From Desulfobacteraceae bacterium (lineage in GTDB: Bacteria > Desulfobacterota > Desulfobacteria > Desulfobacterales > JAABSP01): a stretch of 21,407 bases of DNA. The stretch lies in NCBI GenBank assembly GCA_011390035.1, contig JAABTE010000006.1, positions 1 to 21,407 on the forward strand, read 5' to 3'. The notes under the pieces were generated by a model. It was given only the letters and a program-made list of their open reading frames with translations, was not told the DNA's origin and searched no databases. The position numbers were made by a program, and so were the translations under genes. This document shows positions 13,688 to 21,310 of this stretch, in pieces; position 1 is the stretch's first letter; the number at the start of each line of letters is the position of its first letter.

Positions 13688-13726
13688 GACATCTAAGCTT
13701 TTACCCAAAACCGCTTAGGATGTCAA
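13688..13726 (-). promoter_or_regulatory. Candidate promoter overlapped by an inverted repeat, kinase operon
   Basis: On the minus strand, TTGACA (complement of 13721-13726) stands 17 bp from TAAAAG (complement of 13698-13703), about 50 bp before the kinase ATG. The same DNA contains an 11-bp inverted repeat with one bulged base, GACATCTAAGC (13688-13698) against GCTTAGGATGTC (13713-13724), covering the -10 box and most of the spacer. It may be an operator or a hairpin after nadK; there is no T-tract, which disfavours a terminator. Confidence 0.42.
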
Positions 13727-13757
13727 ATCAAAATGCGCAAGCGGCGCGGCGGGAAAA

Positions 13758-14612
13758 TCAGGCCCTGCCGCCGCTCCACCGGAGCTTGGCCTTGAGCGCG
13801 TCGAAATAGTGGCGCCCCGGCATGGTGATCATGCGGACCGGATGCGGGCTTTTTCGGGCGGTGATGGTGTCCGTCTCGTCGATGGGCAGGCCCATCTGTC
13901 CGTCGAATGTGAGCATGATCTGACTCGATTTTTCCGACAGGCGCAGCCGGATGCATGCATCGTCCGGAATGATCAGCGGCCGGTTGGTGAGGGTGAAGGG
14001 GCAGATGGGCGTCAGAATGATCCCCGGCACCGACGGATGGATCACCGGCCCGCCCGCGGCCAGCGAATAGGCCGTGGAGCCGGTGGGCGTGGCCACGATC
14101 AGCCCGTCGGCCCGAAACGTGGTGAGATAATGATCGTTGATGCGGGCCTCGATGGAGGCCAGCCGCGCCAGGGCGCCCTTGTTGATCACCACGTCGTTTA
14201 GCACCATTTCCGTTATCGAGGGGCCCTTGGCCCGGTCGATCCGGATCTCCAGCCGCATCCTGTGGGAAATGGAAAAATTGCCCGAAAGCACCGTTTCCGC
14301 GGCCGAAAACAGGGTTTCCTCGGCCGTTTCCGCCAGAAAGCCCACCTCGCCGAACTTGATGCCGAGGATGGGGATGGGCTTTTCCCCGATCCATCGCGCC
14401 GCGCTTAAAAAGGTACCGTCTCCCCCCAGAACGAACAGGCACATCAGGTCCGGCGGGGGGGCCGGCGGCGGCCGGCGATCTTCCATCCGCTGCGGCGGCA
14501 GGCTGCCCTGTCGCGCCACCCGCATGCCCTGTCGCTCCAGCCAACTGCCCAGGGCATCGGCCTTTTCCTCCGCCCTGGGGTCTTTTTTCACATACAGCCC
14601 GACCTGCTTCAA
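13758..14612 (-). CDS. nadK: NAD kinase
   Basis: This 284-aa enzyme phosphorylates NAD+ to NADP+ using ATP or polyphosphate. It has FVLGGDGTFLSAAR (60-73) with the GGDGT motif, LNDVVIN (138-144), and FRADGLIVATPTGSTAYSLA followed by AGGP (ending near 189), which is the substrate-binding signature. DGQ is at 237-239. I chose the TTG at 14612-14610 because translation then begins MKQVGLYVKKD, the usual NAD kinase N-terminus. It is also preceded by a perfect AAAGGAG (complement of 14623-14629). An in-frame ATG at 14654 (298 aa) is the alternative. It lies between the kinase operon and the divergent liv operon, probably monocistronic. Confidence 0.94.
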   Translation of the reverse strand: MKQVGLYVKKDPRAEEKADALGSWLERQGMRVARQGSLPPQRMEDRRPPPAPPPDLMCLFVLGGDGTFLSAARWIGEKPIPILGIKFGEVGFLAETAEETLFSAAETVLSGNFSISHRMRLEIRIDRAKGPSITEMVLNDVVINKGALARLASIEARINDHYLTTFRADGLIVATPTGSTAYSLAAGGPVIHPSVPGIILTPICPFTLTNRPLIIPDDACIRLRLSEKSSQIMLTFDGQMGLPIDETDTITARKSPHPVRMITMPGRHYFDALKAKLRWSGGRA

Positions 14613-14764
14613 GCCGCCCTCGCTCCTTTCCAGTTCCGCGCCCCGGATTACCATGGTCTTTATTCCATGCTCGTTCGGCTGTCCGGTCGCTTCTGGCCAT
14701 TCTACAGGCAACCCCGGCGATGGGCAAGGCTTTTTAAAATGAAAACAACCCGATTCATTTGGTC

Positions 14765-14793
14765 TTGACTCGGATCGATCTAACATTTATAAG
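14765..14793 (+). promoter_or_regulatory. Sigma70-type promoter of the liv operon
   Basis: TTGACT (14765-14770), a 17-bp spacer and TATAAG (14788-14793) match the consensus at 5 of 6 positions in each box. A start of transcription near 14800 gives a leader of about 63 nt. It is the best-formed promoter in the window. Translation of livJ then uses AAGGAGGG (14846-14853). Confidence 0.65.
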
Positions 14794-14862
14794 AGATGAA
14801 TTCGTCAAGGTTGTTTTTATGGTTCAAAACCCACAACCAATACCCAAGGAGGGAAAAAACTG

Positions 14863-15990
14863 ATGAAAGCGAAACTGGTCCGATTTGGCGTTTTTACGTT
14901 GACCGCTCTGCTCGCCCTTGCCATGTCCGCCGGCGTCGGCGCCGCGGAAGATATCAAGCTGGGCGTGGCCGGGGCCCACAGCGGAGACCTTGCCTCCTAC
15001 GGCATCCCGTCCATCCGGGCCGCCGAGCTGGTGGCCAAGGAGATGAACGCCCGGGGCGGCGTGCTGGGCAGGCAGATCACCATTTTGACCGAAGATGACG
15101 TCTGCAAGCCCGAGGTGGCCACCAACACGGCCACCAAGCTGGTATCCGGGGGCGTGCCCGTCGTGCTGGGCCACATCTGCTCCGGCGCCACCAAGGCGGC
15201 CCTGGGCATCTACAACGCCTCGAACGTGGTGGTGCTGTCTCCTTCCGCCACCAACCCGGCCCTGACCCAGAGCGGCGATTACCCCAACTTCTTCCGCACC
15301 ATCGCCTCCGATGACGCCCAGGCCCGCCTTGAGGTCGATTTCGCCACCGACCGGCTCGGGCTCAAGAAGCTGGCCGTCATCCACGACAAGGGCGACTACG
15401 GCAAGGGCCTTGCCGAGTTCGCCAAAAAGTTCATCGAGGAGTCGGACAAGGCCGAGGTGGTGCTGTACGAGGGCGTGACGCCGGGGGCGGTGGATTATTC
15501 GGCCATCGTCCAGAAGATCCGCCATTCCGGCGCCGAGGGCGTCATCTTCGGCGGGTATCATCCCGAGGCGTCCAAAATCGTCATGGGCATGCGGCGCAAG
15601 CGCATGGGCACCGTCTTAATCTCCGATGACGGGGTCAAGGACGACACCTTCATCAAGGTGGCCAAGGAATACGCCGAGGGCGTGTACGCCACCGGACCCA
15701 GGGACACCTCTCAAAACCCCCTGGCCATCAAGGCGGTAAAGGAACACCAGGAGACCTATGGGGCCGATCCGGGGGCGTTCTACCTGAACGCCTACGCGGG
15801 CACCATGGCCCTGCTCAACGCCATCGAGAAGGCCGGCTCCACCGATTACGAAGCGGTCACCAAGGCCCTGCGCTCCGAGTGGGTGGAGACCCCGCTGGGC
15901 AAGATCAGCTTTGACGAGCGGGGCGATGCCATCGGCGTGGGCTTTTCCATGTACCAGGTCAGAAACGGCGTGTACATCGAGGTCAAGTAG
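14863..15990 (+). CDS. livJ: Branched-chain amino acid ABC transporter, periplasmic binding protein
   Basis: This 375-aa solute-binding protein has a clear Sec signal peptide: MKAKLVRFG, a hydrophobic stretch to about residue 24, and likely cleavage around residues 27-28 before EDIKLGV. The mature part has the type I periplasmic binding fold of the Leu/Ile/Val family (GVAGAHSGDLASYG, GGVLGRQITI, VVLSPSATNPALT, FFRTIASDDAQ, VDYSAIVQKIR). No lipobox Cys is present, so it is free in the periplasm. It leads the liv operon with a strong ribosome-binding site. Ligand specificity within this broad family (branched-chain amino acids, amides, aromatic compounds) cannot be read from sequence alone. Confidence 0.95.
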   Translation: MKAKLVRFGVFTLTALLALAMSAGVGAAEDIKLGVAGAHSGDLASYGIPSIRAAELVAKEMNARGGVLGRQITILTEDDVCKPEVATNTATKLVSGGVPVVLGHICSGATKAALGIYNASNVVVLSPSATNPALTQSGDYPNFFRTIASDDAQARLEVDFATDRLGLKKLAVIHDKGDYGKGLAEFAKKFIEESDKAEVVLYEGVTPGAVDYSAIVQKIRHSGAEGVIFGGYHPEASKIVMGMRRKRMGTVLISDDGVKDDTFIKVAKEYAEGVYATGPRDTSQNPLAIKAVKEHQETYGADPGAFYLNAYAGTMALLNAIEKAGSTDYEAVTKALRSEWVETPLGKISFDERGDAIGVGFSMYQVRNGVYIEVK

Positions 15991-16009
15991 AACCCGGCCC
16001 GCCGGATAT

Positions 16010-16060
16010 CGGATCGGGGGACGGGCGCCCGCCGCGGGGTCCGCCCCCCTTTTTGATCCG
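16010..16060 (+). terminator. Attenuator-like hairpin between livJ and livH
   Basis: A GC-rich stem (16016-16024 with 16041-16049, one mismatch) is followed by T5 (16050-16054). An outer pairing, CGGATC (16010-16015) with GATCCG (16055-16060), encloses it. It lies 20-70 nt after the livJ stop and 34 nt before livH. Such an element would let most transcripts stop after livJ, giving binding protein in excess over membrane components. Confidence 0.5.
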
Positions 16061-16093
16061 CGGGCATGACACGAACAGGCGCGGGGAGCTTTT

Positions 16094-16996
16094 ATGGAAT
16101 ATTTTCTGGAACTGTTTTTGGGCGGCCTTACCCGGGGCAGCATTTACGCCCTCATCGCCCTTGGCTACACCATGGTGTACGGCATCATCGAGCTGATCAA
16201 CTTCGCCCACGGCGAGATCTACATGATCGGCGCCTTCACGGCCCTCATCTTCGCCAGCGTGTTCACCCTGCTGGGCTTTAACGACCTGTCGATCCTGCTT
16301 CTGGCCTCCCTTGCCGCGGTCACATGGGCGTCGGCCTACGGCTACACCATCGAGAAGCTGGCCTACAAGCCCCTGCGCAAGGCGCCCCGGCTGTCGGCGC
16401 TCATCAGCGCCATCGGAATGTCCATCTTCCTGCAAAACTACGTTCTGCTGGCCCAGACATCCGATTTTCTCCCCTTTCCCCGGCTGATTCCCCATTTCAG
16501 CTTCATGGACCCCATCGTCCACGTCATCGGATCGGCGGAGCTGGTGATTCTGATCACCACGGCCGTCGTCATGATCGCCTTGACCCTTCTGATCAAGTTC
16601 ACCAAGCTGGGAAAGGCCATGCGGGCCACCGCTCAGGACAGGGACATGGCGCTGCTGTCCGGCGTCAACATCAACAAGGTGATTTCCTTCACCTTCATCA
16701 TCGGATCATTCACGGCCGCCGTCGGCGGGGTACTCATCGCCTCGCACATCGGCATGATCAACTTTTACATCGGGTTCATCGCCGGCATCAAGGCCTTCAC
16801 CGCGGCGGTGCTGGGCGGCATCGGCTCGGTGCCGGGTGCCGTGCTGGGCGGGATGGTGCTGGGCTGGACGGAGAGCTTCGCCACCGGCTATGTTTCCAGC
16901 GATTACGAGGATGTTTTCGCCTTCTCCCTGCTGGTGCTGATCCTGATCTTCCGGCCCGAGGGCATCCTGGGGCGCTCCACCACCCAGAAGGTGTAG
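16094..16996 (+). CDS. livH: Branched-chain amino acid ABC transporter permease LivH
   Basis: This 300-aa inner-membrane permease has about eight hydrophobic segments. Family motifs are GLTRGSIYALIALGYTMVYG (11-30), LINFAHGEIYMIGA (34-47), the EAA-like ATAQDRDMALLSGVN and KAFTAAVLGGIGSVPGAVLGG near the C-terminus. It pairs with LivM to form the channel for substrate delivered by LivJ. GGGGAG precedes the ATG by a few bases. Confidence 0.95.
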   Translation: MEYFLELFLGGLTRGSIYALIALGYTMVYGIIELINFAHGEIYMIGAFTALIFASVFTLLGFNDLSILLLASLAAVTWASAYGYTIEKLAYKPLRKAPRLSALISAIGMSIFLQNYVLLAQTSDFLPFPRLIPHFSFMDPIVHVIGSAELVILITTAVVMIALTLLIKFTKLGKAMRATAQDRDMALLSGVNINKVISFTFIIGSFTAAVGGVLIASHIGMINFYIGFIAGIKAFTAAVLGGIGSVPGAVLGGMVLGWTESFATGYVSSDYEDVFAFSLLVLILIFRPEGILGRSTTQKV

Positions 16997-17093
16997 CCGG
17001 AAATTTCGGGCCGAAAGGCCGGCCGCGCCAGGCCGGCGCCAAGGCATGAGGCGCATCCGAAACAAAACCTGAAAAATGGGATAATGTAAAACA

Positions 17094-18335
17094 ATGCTCA
17101 GTTTCGCGGAAATTCGAAGGTCCGTGCTGGTATCCGCCTGGTTCATGTTTCTCACCTTTCCCGTGATGGTGATCCGGGTAAATCCCATCGAGGAGGTGGT
17201 GGAGTGGCGCTGGCGGAACCTGATCATGGTGGGGGCTGGCAGCTTTCTGATCTCCTTTGTATGGCGCTATCTGATAGCCCGAAAGGAGCGGGGAAAAAAG
17301 GCGGCCGAGGCCGGCCGGGCGGGGGGGCCGCCGCTGGCCCGCCGCGCCGCCGTCCATGCCGGATTCCACAAGCCGCTCATGGGGGCGCTTGCCGTCTTCG
17401 TTCTGATCTTTCCCTTCCTGTTTTCCACCTATCAGGTCAACATCATGGCAACAGCCCTCATCTATGTGATGCTGGGCCTGGGGCTGAACATCGTCATCGG
17501 CCTTGCCGGCCTGCTGGACTTGGGGTATGTGGCCTTTTACGCGGTGGGGGCCTACGCCTACGCCCTGCTGAATCACCATTTCGGCCTGGGCTTCTGGGCG
17601 GTGCTGCCCATCGGTGCGGTGATGGGGGCCACCTTCGGCATTCTTCTGGGCTTTCCGGTGCTGCGGCTTCGGGGGGATTATCTGGCCATCGTCACCCTGG
17701 GCTTCGGCGAGATCATCCGGCTGGTGCTGGAAAACTGGAACGATTTTTCCTTCGGGCCCAGCGGCATCGCCAACATCGACCGGCCGGGCTTTTTCGGCGT
17801 GGAGATGTCCCTGGAGGCGGCCACCAACTACGTCTATTACCTGCTCATCGGCCTGGTACTCATGACCATATTTTTTGTCAACCGGCTCCAGAACTCGCGC
17901 ATCGGGCGGGCCTGGATCGCCCTGCGGGAAGACGAGATCGCCTGCCAGGCCATGGGCATCGACAAGACCAAAACCAAGCTGACCGCCTTTGCCCTGGGCG
18001 CCACCTGGGCCGGCATGGCCGGCGTGGTCTTTGCCGCCAAGACCACCTTCATCAACCCGGCCTCCTTCACCTTCCTGGAATCGGCCATCATCCTGTCCAT
18101 CGTGGTGCTGGGGGGCATGGGCTCCATCCCAGGGGTGATCGTGGGGGCGCTGGTGCTCATCCTGCTGCCGGAATACCTGCGGGCCTTTTCCGACTACCGG
18201 ATGCTGCTGTTCGGCGCCATCCTGGTGATCATGATGGTCTTCCGGCCGGAAGGTCTCATCGCCGGGGCCAGAAGGGTCTATGAATTCAAGGGAAAAAAGG
18301 AGACGAGCGATACAGCCGATGGAATCCATACTTGA
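17094..18335 (+). CDS. livM: Branched-chain amino acid ABC transporter permease LivM
   Basis: This 413-aa permease has an N-terminal extension (about 1-95) with two hydrophobic segments (VLVSAWFMFLTFPVMVI; LIMVGAGSFLISFVW) and a charged loop, resembling the extended N-terminus of E. coli LivM. The conserved core follows: LGLGLNIVIGLAGLLDLGYV, LRGDYLAIVTLGFGEIIRL, ALREDEIACQAMGID and VVLGGMGSIPGVIVGA. About ten TM segments are visible. The 97-bp gap after livH contains a short GC-rich inverted repeat (17019-17024 with 17031-17036). The ribosome-binding site is weak (GGGAT). The 3' end overlaps livG. Confidence 0.94.
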   Translation: MLSFAEIRRSVLVSAWFMFLTFPVMVIRVNPIEEVVEWRWRNLIMVGAGSFLISFVWRYLIARKERGKKAAEAGRAGGPPLARRAAVHAGFHKPLMGALAVFVLIFPFLFSTYQVNIMATALIYVMLGLGLNIVIGLAGLLDLGYVAFYAVGAYAYALLNHHFGLGFWAVLPIGAVMGATFGILLGFPVLRLRGDYLAIVTLGFGEIIRLVLENWNDFSFGPSGIANIDRPGFFGVEMSLEAATNYVYYLLIGLVLMTIFFVNRLQNSRIGRAWIALREDEIACQAMGIDKTKTKLTAFALGATWAGMAGVVFAAKTTFINPASFTFLESAIILSIVVLGGMGSIPGVIVGALVLILLPEYLRAFSDYRMLLFGAILVIMMVFRPEGLIAGARRVYEFKGKKETSDTADGIHT

Positions 18336-19113
18336 AGTGACCGGGCTGACCATGGACTTCGGCGGCCTGAGGGCGCTGGATCACCTGGACCTGGACGTTA
18401 AAAAAGGCGAAATCGCCGCCCTGATCGGTCCCAACGGCGCCGGCAAGACCACCTTCTTTAACTGCATCACCGGCATCTACAACCCCACCGGGGGCGACAT
18501 TATCATCCGGCCCCCCAAAGGCCAGGGCCGAAAGGAGCGGATCAACGGCATCAAGCCGAACCACGTCACCGAGCGCGGCATGGCCCGCACCTTTCAGAAC
18601 ATCCGGCTGTTTCAGAACATGAGCGTGCTGGAAAACGTGATGATCGGCCGCCACTGCCGCACCCGCACCGGCGTGGCCGGGGCCATGCTCCGCTTCCGCT
18701 CGACAATAGAGGAAGAGCAGGCGATGGTCGATTACAGTTACGCCATCATCGAAAAGATCGGCCTGGCCCGCTTCGTCAACGATCTGGCAAAGAACCTGCC
18801 CTACGGCGCCCAGCGCCGCCTGGAGATCGCCCGGGCCATGGCCACCGATCCCTTCCTGCTTTTGCTGGACGAGCCGGCCGCCGGCATGAATCCCCAGGAG
18901 ACCCGGGAGCTGGACGGGCTCATCAACAAAATCCGGGACGAGGAGAACATCGCCATCCTGCTCATCGAACACGACATGAAACTGGTCATGAGCCTGTCGG
19001 ACCGCATCTTCGTAATGGACTACGGGCGGAAAATCGCCCAGGGCGGGCCGGATGAGATCAAGCGCGATCCCACGGTGATCAAGGCGTATCTGGGGGAGGA
19101 TCCCGATGCTTGA
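18319..19113 (+). CDS. livG: Branched-chain amino acid ABC transporter ATPase LivG
   Basis: This 264-aa ABC ATPase has Walker A GPNGAGKTT (37-45), the Q-loop in ARTFQNIRLF (Gln93), a family-typical degenerate signature LPYGAQRRLEIARA (160-173), Walker B LLLLDEPAAGMNP (180-192) and H-loop His218 in IEHDMKLV. The insertion between Walker A and the Q-loop and the AAGMNP sequence are typical of LivG. I place the start at ATG 18319, giving MESILEVTGLTMDFGG, overlapping livM by 17 bp. An in-frame ATG at 18280 would add 13 residues and has GAAGGG immediately upstream. Confidence 0.94.
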   Translation: MESILEVTGLTMDFGGLRALDHLDLDVKKGEIAALIGPNGAGKTTFFNCITGIYNPTGGDIIIRPPKGQGRKERINGIKPNHVTERGMARTFQNIRLFQNMSVLENVMIGRHCRTRTGVAGAMLRFRSTIEEEQAMVDYSYAIIEKIGLARFVNDLAKNLPYGAQRRLEIARAMATDPFLLLLDEPAAGMNPQETRELDGLINKIRDEENIAILLIEHDMKLVMSLSDRIFVMDYGRKIAQGGPDEIKRDPTVIKAYLGEDPDA

Positions 19114-19813
19114 GCTTTTGGACATCAACACCTACTACGGCAACATCCAGGCATTAAAGGGCGTGAGCATTCGCGTGGAGGCCGGCGAGATCATCACCCT
19201 CATCGGCGCAAACGGGGCCGGCAAGACCACAACCCTCATGTCCATCTCCGGCATCGCGCCTCCCCGCTCCGGCCAGATCCTGTTCGAGGGCCGGCCCATC
19301 CACGACATGGAGCCCGACCAGATCGTGGCCCTGGGCATCTCCCAGGTGCCGGAGGGGCGCCGGATTTTCCCCTTCCTCTCCGTGATGGAAAACCTGGACA
19401 TGGGCGCCTTTCTAAGGCGGGACCGGGACGGCATCAAGGCGGACCTGGAGCACATTTTCGAGATGTTTCCCATCCTGGCCCAGCGCCGCCACCAGCAGGG
19501 CGGCACCCTGTCCGGCGGCGAGCAGCAGATGCTGGCCATCTCCCGCGCCCTCATGGCCCGCCCCCGCCTGCTGCTGCTCGACGAGCCGTCCCTTGGGCTT
19601 GCGCCAATTGTCGTGCGCCGTATCTTCGACATCATCGAAAGAATCAACAGGGAAAGCGGCACCACCATCTTCCTGGTGGAGCAGAACGCCAACCTGGCCC
19701 TTAAAATCGCCAACCGGGGGTATGTGATGGAAAACGGCCGAATCACCATGGAGGACAAGGCGGCCGGCCTGCTGGTGAACGAGGATGTGAAGAAGGCGTA
19801 TCTGGGGATATGA
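19106..19813 (+). CDS. livF: Branched-chain amino acid ABC transporter ATPase LivF
   Basis: This 235-aa ABC ATPase has Walker A GANGAGKTT (34-42), QVPEGRRIFPFLSVMENL (80-97, typical LivF Q-loop region), signature LSGGEQQMLAISRALM (135-150), Walker B LLLLDEPSLGLAP (155-167) and VEQN (191-194) at the H-loop position, where LivF proteins carry Gln instead of His. It forms a heterodimer with LivG and powers uptake. It overlaps the livG end by 8 bp (ATGCTTGA), indicating coupling, and is followed by a strong terminator. Confidence 0.96.
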   Translation: MLELLDINTYYGNIQALKGVSIRVEAGEIITLIGANGAGKTTTLMSISGIAPPRSGQILFEGRPIHDMEPDQIVALGISQVPEGRRIFPFLSVMENLDMGAFLRRDRDGIKADLEHIFEMFPILAQRRHQQGGTLSGGEQQMLAISRALMARPRLLLLDEPSLGLAPIVVRRIFDIIERINRESGTTIFLVEQNANLALKIANRGYVMENGRITMEDKAAGLLVNEDVKKAYLGI

Positions 19814-20129
19814 GAAGATGATGTGCGATTGATGCCTTGCTTATTGGAGTGATGTCCCGGTTCTGACTGTCTATTTTGATAGCGCCGTAGCGGAAAAATG
19901 AGATGAATGGCGCGACTCCTTTTTGGGGCGCGCCATTTTTTTTTGGCCCTTTCTGCGAAGCGAGCGGACGGCATCGGCGTATCAGAAAATATCGATTTTT
20001 GATATTTTAAATTGACATGCTTCGCCAAATATGAAAAAAGCGGTATATTCCTGCGGGTTGCCCACAACAGTTAAAGGTATTGCCGATGCGACTATGGCAT
20101 GAGGAGGCGCAAGGAAAGGAGGGGTGAGA
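19814..20129. other. 316-bp intergenic region between livF and the PilZ gene
   Basis: Besides the terminator, this AT-richer stretch holds a perfect 8-bp inverted repeat, AAAATATC (19986-19993) and GATATTTT (20001-20008), directly upstream of TTGACA (20012-20017). No well-spaced -10 box follows that TTGACA. TATATT (20044-20049) is a good -10 sequence but has only a poor -35 (TTCGCC, 20021-20026). The promoter of the PilZ/LuxR pair is probably here and may depend on an activator. I see no gene in the stretch. Confidence 0.45.
19906..19944 (+). terminator. Rho-independent terminator of the liv operon
   Basis: A 9-bp perfect stem, AATGGCGCG (19906-19914) and CGCGCCATT (19929-19937), with a 14-nt loop is followed directly by an uninterrupted T run (19936-19944). 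It lies about 90 bp after the livF stop. Confidence 0.85.
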
Positions 20130-20477
20130 ATGAGTTCAGAAAATCAACGGCGTATGGCGCGATTCGATTTGGAGCTTCCCTCGGAAATCTCCCTTTCCGA
20201 CGGCCATCGGATAATGGAACTGGAAACCACCGACATCTGCGCCGGCGGCGCCTATTTTAAGACGGATCGCATCCTGCCCGAAGGCACCGAGGTCAATCTC
20301 CAACTCGTGATTCCCCTGGACGATTTGAAGAAGCTGAAGGGCAAAAGAACCCTTGTTCAGGTATCCGGTGTTGTGATTCGGACGGGAGACGGCGGCATGG
20401 CCATCCGCTTCGACAAGCGGTACAAAATGACGCCCATGGATGCCGATCCCGAAAATCCATCCGATCCGGAAAGCTGA
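20130..20477 (+). CDS. PilZ-domain protein (probable c-di-GMP receptor)
   Basis: This 115-aa single-domain protein carries the two c-di-GMP-binding signatures of PilZ domains. They are an arginine motif near the N-terminus (RRMAR, 8-12) and DICAGGAYFKTD, in which Cys replaces the more usual Ser of (D/N)xSxxG. VSGVVIRTGDGGMAIRF forms the closing strands. It likely changes partner binding on sensing c-di-GMP, for example in motility, exopolysaccharide or biofilm control. The ATG at 20130 follows GGAGG with proper spacing; the GTG at 20124 overlaps the Shine-Dalgarno region and is rejected. It precedes the LuxR-type gene by 19 bp and is probably co-transcribed with it. Confidence 0.85.
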   Translation: MSSENQRRMARFDLELPSEISLSDGHRIMELETTDICAGGAYFKTDRILPEGTEVNLQLVIPLDDLKKLKGKRTLVQVSGVVIRTGDGGMAIRFDKRYKMTPMDADPENPSDPES

Positions 20478-20496
20478 ACGGACATACGGCGCGGAT

Positions 20497-21147
20497 ATGA
20501 AAATGGAAACAGCAATATTCGTCATAGGGCCCAATCGCCTTCAAAACGAGCTGCTGGCCACATACATCCAGGAGGCGTCCGGCATCGGATGCCAATGCTG
20601 CGCCACCATTGAAACCCCCCTCATCCTCCGGCTGAACAAGGTCCTGCTGCTGCTCGACTCCCTTCAAGACAGCCTGTCCGCCCTGTGCAACGAGCCGGAT
20701 GTCCAATCATTCCTGTCCCTGCCCAACCAGATGCTCGCCTTTTTCAATGCCAGCCCGGATGGCAACGGCGAACGCGAGCTTTTAAAGCATGGCGTCCGGG
20801 GCATTTTCTACAAATCGGACCCGCCCCAACGCATCGCCAAGGGCACCCAGGCCATCCTTGACGGGGACCTCTGGTTCAGGCGCAAGATCATCTCCGAATA
20901 CCTGATCGAGGGCATATTGGCCGGCGAGCAGGCCCCGCCCGGCGAGGCGCCCGCCGTTCCCCTCACCGAAAGGGAGCGGGAGATCCTGCGCCGCGTGGCC
21001 TCCGGGCAGAGCAATAAGGCCATTGCCAGAAGCCTGTGCATCAGCCACCACACCGTTAAGACCCACCTGTACAGAATCTTCAAGAAAATCAGCGTCCCCA
21101 ATCGCTTCCAGGCCGCGCTCTGGGCGGCGAAGCACCTCGCTTTTTAA
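20497..21147 (+). CDS. CsgD-like LuxR-family transcriptional regulator with degenerate receiver
   Basis: This 216-aa regulator has a C-terminal LuxR/GerE HTH (about 155-212): LTEREREILRRVASGQSNKA, then HHTVKTHLYRIFKKI. The N-terminal part (about 1-130) is receiver-like, with GVRGIFYKSDPPQRIAKGTQ (99-118), as in CsgD-type regulators. It lacks the acidic pocket of a true receiver; only Asp54 in LLLLDS could correspond to a phospho-acceptor, so control by phosphorylation is doubtful. GCQCC (31-35) is an unusual Cys cluster. The start ATG at 20497 gives MKMETAIFVIGPN; an in-frame ATG at 20440 would overlap the PilZ gene. Pairing with PilZ suggests control of surface or biofilm functions (inference). 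Confidence 0.87.
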   Translation: MKMETAIFVIGPNRLQNELLATYIQEASGIGCQCCATIETPLILRLNKVLLLLDSLQDSLSALCNEPDVQSFLSLPNQMLAFFNASPDGNGERELLKHGVRGIFYKSDPPQRIAKGTQAILDGDLWFRRKIISEYLIEGILAGEQAPPGEAPAVPLTEREREILRRVASGQSNKAIARSLCISHHTVKTHLYRIFKKISVPNRFQAALWAAKHLAF

Positions 21148-21310
21148 TCCGAAAGTATTACGCCTGGGTGGGGCTATGCTGCCTCGGGTAATGCTTTTGT
21201 ATTAGTTTCTCGCACCTTAAAATACGAAACAAAATAATACTTCAGGCGTATTTACTTTGTGGCGCCCGTTAGCGTAAAAAGGCTATAGCGGCGGGAGGTT
21301 CTCTAAAATC

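Noticed and set aside
16797..18353. 518-codon open frame on the minus strand
   Set aside because: Antisense to livH/livM; low-complexity His/Asp/Gly-rich translation with no family features.
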